Assembly (NCBI GenBank): GCA_947066815.1
Contig: CAMSZT010000005.1
Coordinates: 43,133 to 107,132, forward strand
From: an uncultured Lachnotalea sp.
Lineage (GTDB): Bacteria; Bacillota; Clostridia; Lachnospirales; Lachnospiraceae
Direction: 5' to 3'
DNA length: 64,000 nucleotides
Shown here: piece by piece, positions 52,111 to 61,052 of the stretch
Position numbering within the stretch: the first letter of the stretch is position 1
How the letters are laid out: each line of letters starts with the position of its first letter
The notes under the pieces: generated by a model
Database searches by the model: none
Told to the model about the DNA's origin: nothing
What the model saw: only the letters and a program-made list of their open reading frames with translations
Made by a program: the position numbers and the translations under genes

Positions 52111-52355
52111 TCCTTTCTCCAGCTTCATTAGAGGAAGGATCCCGGCTGATCGGGGGCGCAACGACGTGCCGGGTTCCGACGTGTCCGGGACAGCAGGATA
52201 TCCAGCAGGTCTGCAAAGATCCTGCGGCAAGCAGACGATAGGAGAGAAACCGGCAGACGGCGCGAGCATACCTGCCGGGTTCCTTTCTCCAGCTTCATTA
52301 GAGGAAGGATCCCGGCTGATCGGGGGCGCAGCGACGTGCCGGGTTCCGACGTGTC
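52111..52355. repeat. 75-bp direct repeat pair with spacer
   Basis: Copies at 52111-52185 and 52281-52355 are identical except at one position (A at 52161, G at 52331). They start TCCTTTCTCCAGCTTCATTA and end GGTTCCGACGTGTC, with a period of 170 bp. The gap of about 310 bp between the M20 and methionine gamma-lyase-family genes is filled by this array and the inverted repeat at 52205-52383. No coding sequence is supported here. Confidence 0.85.
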
Positions 52356-52383
52356 TGCGGCCGCAGGAGCTTTGCAGACCTGC
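52205..52383. repeat. 24-bp inverted repeat spanning the second direct-repeat copy
   Basis: GCAGGTCTGCAAAGATCCTG (start of the left arm, 52205-52228) is matched as inverted complement by 52360-52383, with 23 of 24 bases pairing. The arms enclose one full 75-bp repeat unit. Transcribed, this would fold into a large stem just upstream of the next gene's ribosome site. Confidence 0.75.
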
Positions 52384-52417
52384 GTGAAATTTAGAAAAAA
52401 ACAAGGAGTTTTTTTTC

Positions 52418-53716
52418 ATGACCACTTCAAACAATCCACCCTTACACAACCTATACCGCTCCCTGGGCTACGACGAACGGCTTCTGGCCCTGGGCGCGGA
52501 AATAGAGGCTTCTCTAAAAGAGCGCTTTGACGCCATCGACCAGATTGCAGAATACAATCAGATGAAAGTGCTTCACGCCATGCAGAAAAACCGGGTATCG
52601 GAGGCGCATTTTTCCGGCTCCACCGGATACGGTTACAACGATTTGGGCCGGGAGACCCTGGAGCAGATCTATGCGGACGTGTTCCACGCCGAGGCGGCCC
52701 TGGTGCGGCCCCAGATCACCTGCGGCACCCACGCCCTGGCCGTGGCCCTCTCGGCAAACTTAAGACCCGGGGACGAGCTGCTCTCGCCGGTGGGACGGCC
52801 CTATGATACACTGGAGGAGGTCATCGGCATCCGCCCCTCCAAGGGCTCCCTGAAAGAATACGGCGTCTCCTACGCCCAGGCAGATCTAAAGGAGGACGGC
52901 TCCTTTGACTACGAGGCCATCGGCCGGGCCATAAACAAAAAAACAAAGCTGGCCACCATCCAGCGGTCCAAGGGCTATGCCACAAGGCCCACCCTGTCCG
53001 TCTCCGCCATCGGCGAGCTGGTCGCCTTTCTCAAGTCAAAAAAGCCGGACATCATCTGCATGGTGGACAACTGCTACGGGGAATTCACGGAAGCCATCGA
53101 ACCGACCGACGCGGGGGCGGACCTTTGCGTCGGTTCCCTGATCAAGAATCCGGGCGGAGGACTGGCTCCCTGCGGCGGCTATATTGTGGGAAAAGAAGAG
53201 TACGTGGAGCAGGCGGCCTTCCGTTTGAGCGCTCCCGGCCTGGGAAAGGAGGTGGGGGCCAGCCTGGGTCTCTCCCAGACCTTATACCAAGGCTTTTTCC
53301 TCGCACCGACGGTGACGGCCGGAGCCGTGAAGGGCGCCGTCTTTGCGGCCGCCCTGTACGAAAAATTGGGGTTTCCCGTGTTTCCTTCTTCTAAAACGGT
53401 GCGTCATGACATCATCCAGGCGGTGGACCTGGGCTCCCCGGAAGCCTTAAAGGCCTTCTGCCTGGGGATCCAGGCGGCGGCCCCCGTGGATTCCTTTGTG
53501 ACTCCGGAGCCCTGGGCCATGCCCGGCTACGACAGCGACGTCATCATGGCGGCCGGCGCCTTCATCCAGGGTTCCTCCATCGAGCTCTCCGCCGACGGCC
53601 CTTTAAAGCCGCCCTACACCGTATTTTTCCAGGGCGGGCTGACCTGGTATCACGCGAAGGCCGGCATCCTCTCCTCGGCGCAGAAACTCCTGGAGGCGGA
53701 TCTGGTCGGATTATGA
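52418..53716 (+). CDS. Methionine gamma-lyase-family PLP enzyme (YnbB / aluminium resistance type)
   Basis: A 432-aa fold-type I PLP protein. AEYNQMKVLHAMQKNRVSEAHF, GSTGYGYNDLGRETL and the PLP lysine in GSLIKNPGGGLAPCGGYI (about residue 245) are visible; IICMVDNCYGEF carries the Asp that pairs with the cofactor. The family is common in Firmicutes near miaA and glnR and is annotated as methionine gamma-lyase-like or aluminium resistance protein; the physiological reaction is uncertain. AAGGAG precedes the start, behind a structured repeat leader. Confidence 0.9.
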   Translation: MTTSNNPPLHNLYRSLGYDERLLALGAEIEASLKERFDAIDQIAEYNQMKVLHAMQKNRVSEAHFSGSTGYGYNDLGRETLEQIYADVFHAEAALVRPQITCGTHALAVALSANLRPGDELLSPVGRPYDTLEEVIGIRPSKGSLKEYGVSYAQADLKEDGSFDYEAIGRAINKKTKLATIQRSKGYATRPTLSVSAIGELVAFLKSKKPDIICMVDNCYGEFTEAIEPTDAGADLCVGSLIKNPGGGLAPCGGYIVGKEEYVEQAAFRLSAPGLGKEVGASLGLSQTLYQGFFLAPTVTAGAVKGAVFAAALYEKLGFPVFPSSKTVRHDIIQAVDLGSPEALKAFCLGIQAAAPVDSFVTPEPWAMPGYDSDVIMAAGAFIQGSSIELSADGPLKPPYTVFFQGGLTWYHAKAGILSSAQKLLEADLVGL

Positions 53717-53753
53717 GAAATTCCTTAAATTTCCTTAAGATTTTGTTTTTCTG

Positions 53754-53782
53754 TGTACAGAAACCTGAATTTGTGATAAACT
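53754..53782 (+). promoter_or_regulatory. Predicted promoter upstream of the DUF4321 gene
   Basis: TGTACA (53754-53759) and TAAACT (53777-53782) with a 17-bp spacer, and a TG two bases before the -10 region. It sits 55 bp before the ORF. Boxes are imperfect. Confidence 0.4.
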
Positions 53783-53836
53783 GGTAGACAGTGATTTTAA
53801 GCTTGGAGAGCTTAAAAAGACAGGAGAGGATCACCA

Positions 53837-54091
53837 ATGAAGACAGCAAAAAGCAAATGGTCCCTGCTGATCCTGATCTTATCAGGGATCGTGCTGGGCG
53901 GTTTTCTCGGACAGCTCCTGGGCGGTCTTTCCGCCTTCGGGTGGCTGAATTTCGGACAGACCTTTGGCCTCGCAAGCCCCATGGTCCTGGATCTTGGGAT
54001 CCTGACCATCACCTTTGCCCTGACCATCAAGATCACGATCGCAGGGATCCTTGGGATGGTGATCGCCATTGTGATCTACCGGCTGCTCTGA
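53837..54091 (+). CDS. DUF4321 membrane protein
   Basis: An 84-aa protein with two membrane helices: LLILILSGIVLGGFLGQLLGG and ILTITFALTIKITIAGILG with its continuation. The loop has FGWLNFGQTFGLASP, typical of DUF4321. In Clostridia this small gene commonly precedes radC and the mre genes. CAGGAGAGG precedes the ATG. Function is unknown; the 130 bp that follow contain no further gene I can support. Confidence 0.88.
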   Translation: MKTAKSKWSLLILILSGIVLGGFLGQLLGGLSAFGWLNFGQTFGLASPMVLDLGILTITFALTIKITIAGILGMVIAIVIYRLL

Positions 54092-54221
54092 AGGGCATAA
54101 GGACTTTTATACGACACGATCGATCTTGAGCCTGACTTCACAAAACACACCCCCATATCGGCATCGCAGATATCACCATGAATGAAAGGGGGTTATTTTG
54201 AGATAAGGAGGCAGGCAGCAT

Positions 54222-54914
54222 ATGACACGAAATACCATCCGTGAACTTCCGGTTTCCGAACGTCCCTATGAAAAGTGCCGGGCGTTCGGACCGGACGGAC
54301 TTACAGACGCAGAACTTCTGGCAGTGATCCTCCGGACCGGGACGAGAGGGCAGGGCGCCCTGGAGACGGCCAGACAGGTCCTGGAGCTCTGCGCTCCCTA
54401 TGGCGGCCTTCCGGGGCTTTATCATCTGACCTGCGGGGAATTCCGGAAGGTTTCCGGGATCGGATCCGTCAAGTCCATCCAGCTCTCCTGCATCGGAGAG
54501 TTTGCCAAACGGATCAGCCGGAGCCGCATCGCCAGGGAGGAGGCCTTTCAGACTCCGAAAGGCGTGGCTTCCTATTTTATGGAAGAGATGCGCCACAAGG
54601 AGAAGGAGGAGCTTCGGGCCGCGTTCCTGGACACGAAGGGACATCTGTTAAAAGAAACGGTACTGTCCGTCGGGACCGTCAATGAGGCTCACATCTCCCC
54701 CAGGGAGATCTTTCTGGATGCGCTCCGGTACCAGGCCGTGGGCATGATCCTCCTCCACAACCATCCAAGCGGGGATCCGGAACCCTCCGAGGAGGATATC
54801 CTGGTGACAAAACGGGTGGCGGAGGTGGGAGACCTGCTGGGGATCCCCCTCCTCGACCATATCGTCATCGGGGATAATTGTTATATCAGTTTAAAAGAAC
54901 GAGGAACCTTATAG
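54222..54914 (+). CDS. radC: RadC-family JAB-domain protein
   Basis: A 230-aa protein. A helix-hairpin-helix-like N-terminus (SERPYEKCRAFGPDGLTDAELLAVIL) and TCGEFRKVSGIGSVKSIQL come first. The JAMM metalloprotease-like site HNHPSGDPEPSEED (about residue 179) follows. Genetic data in other bacteria do not support a general repair role, so the name is by homology only. The gap to mreC is one base, so it is likely co-transcribed with the mre genes, as in Bacillus. Confidence 0.95.
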   Translation: MTRNTIRELPVSERPYEKCRAFGPDGLTDAELLAVILRTGTRGQGALETARQVLELCAPYGGLPGLYHLTCGEFRKVSGIGSVKSIQLSCIGEFAKRISRSRIAREEAFQTPKGVASYFMEEMRHKEKEELRAAFLDTKGHLLKETVLSVGTVNEAHISPREIFLDALRYQAVGMILLHNHPSGDPEPSEEDILVTKRVAEVGDLLGIPLLDHIVIGDNCYISLKERGTL

Positions 54915-54915
54915 A

Positions 54916-55776
54916 ATGAAAGACAAGAAGAAGTTTTCTCTTCCGGCCAGATATATCCTGTTTTTTCTGATGCTTTTCTGTGCCGTGCTCCTGGCCGTGA
55001 GTTATTTCCGGCCCGGTTTCCTGAGCCCGGTCACAAACGCGGTGAACACGATCCTCGCCCCCATGCAGAAAGGACTGAACCAGCTGGGAAGCCGGTTTGC
55101 CGACACGGCCTTTGATTATCAGAGCCTGGAGGAGGCGAGGGCGGAAAACCAGCAGTTGAAGGAAGAGCTGGCCGCCCTCAAGGAGGACATCGGCAATTAT
55201 CAGCAGGGGCAGCGGGAGCTTGAGGAGCTCCGGGAGCTTTTCGAACTCAAAGGCCAGTACAGCGATTATGAGACCACCGGGGCCCGGATCATCCAGAAGG
55301 ATGCCGGAAACTGGTACCATTCCTTTGTCATTGACAAGGGGACGGAGGACGGCATCGAGACCGATATGAATGTGATCGCCGACGGCGGTCTGGTGGGCAT
55401 CGTCACCGATGTGGGAAAAAATTACGCGAAGGTCCGCACCATCATTGACGACGACAGCAATGTCAGCGCCATGTCCTTAAATTCCGGCGACACCTGTATC
55501 GTGTCGGGAGACCTGCAGCTTTACGCGGACGGAAAGCTCCGGATCAGCTATATTGACAAGAACGACAACATCTGGGACGACGACAAGATCGTCACCTCCA
55601 ACATCAGCGACAAATACCTTCCCAATATCCTGATCGGATATGCGGCAGACATCCAGGTTGACAGCAACAATGTGACCAAGTCCGGTTACCTGATCCCGGA
55701 GGTGGATTTCGGCCATCTCCAGACGGTTCTGGTGATCAAGACCTTAAAGGTGACAGGTGAGGAGAATCAGTCTTGA
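54916..55776 (+). CDS. mreC: Rod shape-determining protein MreC
   Basis: A 286-aa protein with one N-terminal helix (YILFFLMLFCAVLLAVSYF), a coiled coil (EEARAENQQLKEELAALKE), and two beta domains outside (VIDKGTEDGIETDMNVIADGGLVGIV; DDDSNVSAM). MreC links the cytoskeletal elongation machinery to PBP2 and RodA, all encoded nearby. The last stop overlaps the mreD start (TTGA). No mreB is seen in the window. A GGAACC-type site weakly precedes the ATG. Confidence 0.95.
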   Translation: MKDKKKFSLPARYILFFLMLFCAVLLAVSYFRPGFLSPVTNAVNTILAPMQKGLNQLGSRFADTAFDYQSLEEARAENQQLKEELAALKEDIGNYQQGQRELEELRELFELKGQYSDYETTGARIIQKDAGNWYHSFVIDKGTEDGIETDMNVIADGGLVGIVTDVGKNYAKVRTIIDDDSNVSAMSLNSGDTCIVSGDLQLYADGKLRISYIDKNDNIWDDDKIVTSNISDKYLPNILIGYAADIQVDSNNVTKSGYLIPEVDFGHLQTVLVIKTLKVTGEENQS

Positions 55777-56300
55777 AACGGTTAAAACGGATCTTTGTGA
55801 CAGCCTTTATCATATTTGCAGGATTCCTGCTCCAGTTCGGGCTGTTTGCCAACAGCCCGCTCATCGATACGGTGCCGAACATCCTTCTGATCATTACCGT
55901 GGCCTTTGGTTTCATGAACGGAAAGACTCAGGGGATGGCGGTGGGCTTTGCCTGCGGCCTTCTGATGGACATCGCCTCCATGGATGCCGTAGGCTTTCAT
56001 ATGGTCATTTTCATCCTGATCGGCTATGTGAACGGCGTCCTCCACCATTGGCTGTATTCGGACTATATCCTGTTCCCGCTGCTGGTCACCACCCTCTGCA
56101 GCTTTCTTTACGGCGGTTATCTCTATGTGTTCCGGTTCCTGATCCGGAACCGGCTGGATTTTGTTTATTATCTGCTCCATATCATCCTGCCGGAGGTGAT
56201 CTACACGGCGGTCCTGACCGGTGTGGTCTATCAGATCATATCCTCTGTCAATTACAGGCTGGAAGAAGCAGAACGAAGGAGTGCGGCAAAGTTTGTTTAG
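55773..56300 (+). CDS. mreD: Rod shape-determining protein MreD
   Basis: A 175-aa polytopic protein starting at TTG 55773 with GGTGAGGAG upstream. It has five or six helices: VTAFIIFAGFLLQFGLF, VPNILLIITVAFGFMNG, AVGFACGLLMDIASMDAVGFH, LLVTTLCSFLYGGYLYVF and IILPEVIYTAVLTGVVYQII. The family motif G-x-x-x-G-L-x-x-D is present in ACGLLMDI. It works with MreC and PBP2 in lateral wall growth. The gene overlaps mrdA by about 8 bp. Confidence 0.92.
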   Translation: MKRLKRIFVTAFIIFAGFLLQFGLFANSPLIDTVPNILLIITVAFGFMNGKTQGMAVGFACGLLMDIASMDAVGFHMVIFILIGYVNGVLHHWLYSDYILFPLLVTTLCSFLYGGYLYVFRFLIRNRLDFVYYLLHIILPEVIYTAVLTGVVYQIISSVNYRLEEAERRSAAKFV

Positions 56301-59172
56301 AGAATTATTGGAATTTATCGGAAGCATACTGAAGAAGATCGTAAAGTCCAGACTGTTCGTTGTGAGCATCCTTTTTATCGCCATGTTCGGCATCCTGGTG
56401 ATGCGGCTGTTTAAGCTTCAGATCGTAAACGGCGCCGATTATCAGGCCAATTATGTACAGAAGACGCTGAATAAGGTGAGTACTTCCGGTACCAGAGGGA
56501 ATATTTACGACCGGAACGGAAAACTCCTGGCCTACAGCAAGCTGGCCTATGCCGTTTCCATCGGGGATTCCGGCTATTATAAAAACGGATATGAGCGGAA
56601 TGAGATGCTGCTGCGCCTGATCCCCATCCTGGAAGCCCACGGGGAGACCCTGCTCACCTCCCTCTCCCTGAACCTGGACGAAAACGGAAGCATGCAGTAC
56701 ACCACCAGGAGCGAGGAGGAGCGGCTCCGCTTCCTGCGGGACGTTTACGGCCTCAAATCCGTGGAGGAGCTGGACGACGAAAAGGAAAAATATCCCTCCG
56801 ACGTGTCTGCCGCGGAACTGTTCAAGATCCTGAAGGAGCGGTACGGGATCGGGGAGAACGCGGACAAGACCACCTACGAGGTGGACGACGGAACAGCCCT
56901 TAAGATGTTAAACATCCGTTATGCCATGACCTTAAATGCCTTCCGCCGCTACGACGCGGTCACGGTGGCCTCCGATATCAAACTGGAGACCGTGGCCGAT
57001 ATCAAGGAAAACGCGGATGTCCTGAAGGACGTCAATGTGGAGGAAAAGACGGTCCGCATCTACAACGACAGCTTTGAATTTGCCCACATCCTGGGATACA
57101 CAGGGCAGGCCGACGCGGACGAGCTGGAGGAGCTCTCCGCCTCCGACGAAAGCTACGAGCTTGGGGACGTCATCGGGAAGTCCGGCATTGAATCCGCCAT
57201 GGAGCTGGAGCTCTCCGGCGTCAAAGGGAGCCAGACCATGTATCTGGACAGCGAGGGACGGATCCTGGAGGTCACCGACACGGTGGAGCCGGAGACAGGA
57301 AACGACGTGTACCTGAGCATTGACCGGGATCTCCAGGTGGGAGTCTACCACCTTTTGGAGCAGAACCTGGCCGGTATCCTGGTGAACCGCCTGGAAAATG
57401 ACCCTGCCTACGTGGTCACGGAAGATACGGACGCTTCCAAGATCCGGATCCCGGTGCGGGATGCCTATTTTCAATTTATCAACAACCACATCCTGGCCAT
57501 GGAAAAGTTCCCGGAGGGTTCGGCCCTGGAACAGAGTATTTACGGCCGCTACACCTCCCGGATGGGCTCCGTGATCCCTTCGGTCACCTCTCAGCTCATG
57601 AGCGAGGGAGCCCCCTCCTATGATCGGTGCGGCGCCGATATGCAGGATTATCAGGATTATATTTACGATTATATGCGGGATAACTCCTTTTTCCTGGAGG
57701 GTTCCTTTACCACCTCCGACGAGATCTATATGGGATGGGCCAGCGAGACGGGCGTCAGCTTCCATCAGTTCCTTTACCATGCGGTGGAGGAGGGCTGGAT
57801 CGACCCGGAAAAGCTGGATTCGGAGGAGAAATACACCAGCACGGACGACACCTTCCGTATCCTGATCCAGACCCTTATGACAGCCATGGAAAACAATACC
57901 GGCTTCCAGAAGCTGGTCTACAAGTACCTGATCTATGACAATGTGGTCAGCGGGCGGGAGCTCTGCCTCTGCCTGTTTGAGCAGGGGATACTGGAGCGGG
58001 ACGAGGCGGCCATTTCAAAGCTGACGTCCGGAAATGAGGACACGGCCTTTGAGTTCCTCAAAGAGAAGATCTACAACATCGAACTGACTCCGGCGCAGCT
58101 CGCCCTGGACCCCTGTTCGGCCTCCTGCGTGCTGACGGATCCCAATTCGGGTGAGGTCCTCGCCCTGGTGACTTATCCGGGCTACGATATCAACCGGTTT
58201 TCCGGTTCCATCGACGCGGACTATTACTGGAGCCTGTACAACGACTTAAGCCAGCCCTTCTTAAACAGGGCGACCCAGGTGGAGACGGCTCCCGGCTCCA
58301 TTTTCAAGGTGCTGACCTCCGTGATCGGCCTGGAGGAGGGGGTCGTCTCCCCGGCCACGATCATCGACGATACGGGAACCTTTGAGCGGCAAGGGCTCCA
58401 CCTGCGCTGCTGGAATATTATCGGACACGGGCCCATCGATATCATTACGGCCGTCGCCCAGTCCTGCAACTATTATTTCTGCGAGATCGGGTGGCTGATC
58501 TCACAGGAAAACGGGACCTACAGCGGAAACCGCGGGATCGAGACCATCCGGAAATATGCGTCCATGTTCGGTCTGGGAGAGAAATCAGGGGTGGAGATCG
58601 CGGAGAACGCACCCCACATCACCGACCAGAACCCGATCCCGTCCTGTATCGGACAGGGGACCCACACCTATGCCGCTATCCATCTTTCCAGATATATCAC
58701 GACTCTGGCCAGCAAGGGAAATCTTTATAAATACAGTCTGGTTTCCAAAATACAGAAAAGTGACGGCCAGGTGGTAAAAACCTATGAACCGGACATCGAA
58801 CAGCATGTCGAGCTGTCCCAGTCCACCTGGAACATCATCCAGCAGGGTATGCAGGAGGTTGTAGGCCCCCGAGGGACCTTTGCCCAGAATTTCAAGGATT
58901 CCAAGGTACTGAACGAGATCGGTTTTTCCGCCAAGTCCGGTACCGCAGAGCAGTCCAAGGGCCGGGCAAACCATGCAACCTTTATCGCATATGCGCCGGC
59001 CGAGCAGCCAAAGGTCGCCCTTTCCGTGGCGATCCCCAACGGTTACGGCTCCAGCTATTCCGGCGCCTTATCGGAACAGATCCTGAGTTATTATTTCGGC
59101 TACGTCACCCTGGATTCCATCCTGGAAAACAACCGTGCTTCGGACGCCGATCTGCATCATGTATCCGATTGA
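56293..59172 (+). CDS. mrdA: Penicillin-binding protein 2 with a large insertion
   Basis: A class B transpeptidase of about 959 aa, well above the usual 600-700. No ATG fits; TTG 56293 has AAGGAG eleven bases upstream, and GTG 56281 is an alternative. It has one N-terminal helix (LFVVSILFIAMFGILVMRLF), the dimerisation domain (TSGTRGNIYDRNGKLLA), and a transpeptidase domain with SIFK (Ser about 668), SCN and KSGTAEQ. Between LSIDRDLQVG (about 340) and the strand near LDPCSASCVLTDPNSGEVLA lie about 245 extra residues (nt ~57370-58110). The insertion is rich in acidic and aromatic residues (YGRYTSRMGSVIPSV, EIYMGWASETGVSF). It cross-links the lateral wall with RodA. Confidence 0.93.
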   Translation: MFRELLEFIGSILKKIVKSRLFVVSILFIAMFGILVMRLFKLQIVNGADYQANYVQKTLNKVSTSGTRGNIYDRNGKLLAYSKLAYAVSIGDSGYYKNGYERNEMLLRLIPILEAHGETLLTSLSLNLDENGSMQYTTRSEEERLRFLRDVYGLKSVEELDDEKEKYPSDVSAAELFKILKERYGIGENADKTTYEVDDGTALKMLNIRYAMTLNAFRRYDAVTVASDIKLETVADIKENADVLKDVNVEEKTVRIYNDSFEFAHILGYTGQADADELEELSASDESYELGDVIGKSGIESAMELELSGVKGSQTMYLDSEGRILEVTDTVEPETGNDVYLSIDRDLQVGVYHLLEQNLAGILVNRLENDPAYVVTEDTDASKIRIPVRDAYFQFINNHILAMEKFPEGSALEQSIYGRYTSRMGSVIPSVTSQLMSEGAPSYDRCGADMQDYQDYIYDYMRDNSFFLEGSFTTSDEIYMGWASETGVSFHQFLYHAVEEGWIDPEKLDSEEKYTSTDDTFRILIQTLMTAMENNTGFQKLVYKYLIYDNVVSGRELCLCLFEQGILERDEAAISKLTSGNEDTAFEFLKEKIYNIELTPAQLALDPCSASCVLTDPNSGEVLALVTYPGYDINRFSGSIDADYYWSLYNDLSQPFLNRATQVETAPGSIFKVLTSVIGLEEGVVSPATIIDDTGTFERQGLHLRCWNIIGHGPIDIITAVAQSCNYYFCEIGWLISQENGTYSGNRGIETIRKYASMFGLGEKSGVEIAENAPHITDQNPIPSCIGQGTHTYAAIHLSRYITTLASKGNLYKYSLVSKIQKSDGQVVKTYEPDIEQHVELSQSTWNIIQQGMQEVVGPRGTFAQNFKDSKVLNEIGFSAKSGTAEQSKGRANHATFIAYAPAEQPKVALSVAIPNGYGSSYSGALSEQILSYYFGYVTLDSILENNRASDADLHHVSD

Positions 59173-59189
59173 CCTTAAGAGGTGAGACC

Positions 59190-59903
59190 ATGCGGCAGAC
59201 AGTCATCATCAAGGGAAATAATTACGGCCTTTCCGTGTTTCTGGATCCGGAAGTCCCCATGGAGGAACTGCTCTCGGATATCCGGAAAAAATTCCAGGAA
59301 TCCGCCCGCTTCTTCCGCGGCGCGAATATGGCCGTTTCCTTTGAAGGACGGAAACTTACAACGGAGGAAATCAATGCGATCGTAAATACCATTTGTGAAA
59401 ATTCCGAGATTGAGATCTCCTGTGTCATCGACACGGACAAGGCACGTGAAGCCTTTTTCAAAAAAGCTTTGGAGAAAAAGGCCGAAGAGGAAGCAGGCGA
59501 TAAGCCCTCCGGGGACGGACAGTTCTATAAGGGAACGCTCCGCTCCGGGCAGGTGCTGGAGGCGGAGGGAAGCATCATCATGCTCGGTGATGTGGATCCC
59601 GGCGCCCGGATCGTCGCCAAAGGAAATATCATTGTGCTCGGCGCTCTGCGCGGTACGGCCATTGCCGGACTGGGCGGAAGGAAGCATGCCATTGTCGCGG
59701 CCCTGGAGATGGACCCCATTCAGATCCGGATCGGAGAGGTGACCGCCCGCATGGGCGGGAGGAAAAAGCCCTCCGACGGTGCGCAGATCGCGTATCTGGA
59801 CCTGGGAACGATCCATGTCGCCCCCTTAAACGGGGAGGCCGCGGATACCGTAAGCTTTTCCCAGTGCCGGAATCTGAATTGTGGAGGAAAGAAAAATGAG
59901 TGA
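59190..59903 (+). CDS. minC: Septum site-determining protein MinC
   Basis: A 237-aa FtsZ inhibitor. The start at 59190 follows AAGAGGTGAG. The N-terminal domain (IIKGNNYGLSVFLDPEVPMEEL ... FEGRKLTTEE) leads to the C-terminal beta-helix (GQVLEAEGSIIMLGDVDPGA, GNIIVLGALRGTAIAG). The helix ends with AYLDLGTIHV, used for binding MinD. The gene overlaps minD by 8 bp. The complete minC-minD-minE order is present. Confidence 0.94.
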   Translation: MRQTVIIKGNNYGLSVFLDPEVPMEELLSDIRKKFQESARFFRGANMAVSFEGRKLTTEEINAIVNTICENSEIEISCVIDTDKAREAFFKKALEKKAEEEAGDKPSGDGQFYKGTLRSGQVLEAEGSIIMLGDVDPGARIVAKGNIIVLGALRGTAIAGLGGRKHAIVAALEMDPIQIRIGEVTARMGGRKKPSDGAQIAYLDLGTIHVAPLNGEAADTVSFSQCRNLNCGGKKNE

Positions 59904-60687
59904 AGTGATCGTTATTACGTCCGGAAAGGGCGGAGTCGGGAAAACAACTACTTCCGCCAATTTGGGAACAGGTCTCGCCATGCTGAACAAAAAGGTCGTG
60001 TTGATCGATACGGACATCGGCCTTCGGAACCTGGATGTGGTCATGGGATTGGAAAACCGCATTGTTTACAACCTGGTGGATGTGATCGAGGGAAGCTGCC
60101 GTTTAAGCCAGGCCCTGATCAAGGACAAACGTTACCCTGCCCTTCAGCTTCTGCCCTCGGCCCAGACCAGAGACAAATCCAGCGTCTCGCCGGAACAGAT
60201 GAAAAAACTGATCGGTTCCCTGAAGGGGGATTTTGATTACATACTCTTGGATTGCCCGGCCGGCATCGAACAGGGCTTTAAAAATGCCATCGCCGGAGCC
60301 GACAGGGCCATCGTAGTCACGACGCCGGAGGTCTCCGCCATCCGGGATGCCGACCGGATCATCGGGCTCTTAGAATCCAATGACATCCGCCAGATCGACC
60401 TGATCGTCAACCGGATCCGCATGGATATGGTAAAAAGAGGGGATATGATGTCCATCGAGGATGTCATCGATATCCTGGCTGTCCGGCTGATCGGCGCGGT
60501 CCCGGACGATGAGAGCATTGTGATCTCCAGCAACCAGGGAGAGCCGCTGACCGGTTCCGACTGTCTGGCGGGACAGGCCTACATGAACATTTCCAGGCGG
60601 ATCACCGGAGAGGATGTGCCGATGCTGGATCTGAACATAAAAAGCGGATTTTTTTCCCGGCTTGCGGGAGCCTTTAAAAAGAAATGA
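59896..60687 (+). CDS. minD: Septum site-determining ATPase MinD
   Basis: A 263-aa deviant-Walker ATPase. The motif GKGGVGKTTTSANLGTG lies at about residues 10-26, IDTDIGLRNLDVVMGL follows, then LLDCPAGIEQG (switch) and the C-terminal amphipathic membrane-targeting helix FFSRLAGAFKKK. ATG 59896 is preceded by GGAGGAAAG. It recruits MinC to the membrane and is stimulated by MinE, encoded next. Confidence 0.97.
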   Translation: MSEVIVITSGKGGVGKTTTSANLGTGLAMLNKKVVLIDTDIGLRNLDVVMGLENRIVYNLVDVIEGSCRLSQALIKDKRYPALQLLPSAQTRDKSSVSPEQMKKLIGSLKGDFDYILLDCPAGIEQGFKNAIAGADRAIVVTTPEVSAIRDADRIIGLLESNDIRQIDLIVNRIRMDMVKRGDMMSIEDVIDILAVRLIGAVPDDESIVISSNQGEPLTGSDCLAGQAYMNISRRITGEDVPMLDLNIKSGFFSRLAGAFKKK

Positions 60688-60698
60688 GGAGGAGCGTC

Positions 60699-60992
60699 AT
60701 GGGACTGTTTGACTTTTTTTCCAGGAACAAGTCAGGGAACGTGGCGAAGGACCGGTTAAAGCTTCTTCTTGTTTCCGACCGGGCCAACTGTTCTCCTGAG
60801 ATCCTGGAAGCGATCAAAAACGACATCATCAAAGTGATTTCCAGATATATGGATGTGGACTCGGAAGCACTGGACATCCAGATCACCCAGACTCCGTCGG
60901 AGGAGGGCCACGGCTCCGTTCCCGCGCTTTTTGCAAATATCCCGATCCGGGATATGAAATTTGGAAAAAATCTTCCAGACCAGCCGGGATAA
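60699..60992 (+). CDS. minE: Cell division topological specificity factor MinE
   Basis: A 97-aa protein starting at 60699 after GAGGAGGAG, 11 bp from minD. The N-terminus GLFDFFSRNK is the membrane-binding segment; KDRLKLLLVSDRANCSPEIL is the anti-MinCD helix/strand region, and the topological domain follows (IIKVISRYMDVD). MinE with MinD usually oscillates, in contrast to the DivIVA-based system of Bacillus. Confidence 0.93.
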   Translation: MGLFDFFSRNKSGNVAKDRLKLLLVSDRANCSPEILEAIKNDIIKVISRYMDVDSEALDIQITQTPSEEGHGSVPALFANIPIRDMKFGKNLPDQPG

Positions 60993-61052
60993 CGGGGGCG
61001 GGGCGTCTGAAAGAAAAAAAAATGGGAATCCTAACAGATAAAAGGATAGACT

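Noticed and set aside
51251..52216. Minus-strand open frame (321 aa) opposite the M20 gene
   Set aside because: The + strand carries all M20 metal motifs; the antisense frame has none and begins in the direct repeat.
52111..52355. CRISPR array
   Set aside because: Only two 75-bp units with one 95-bp spacer, no cas genes, and unit length far outside CRISPR repeats.
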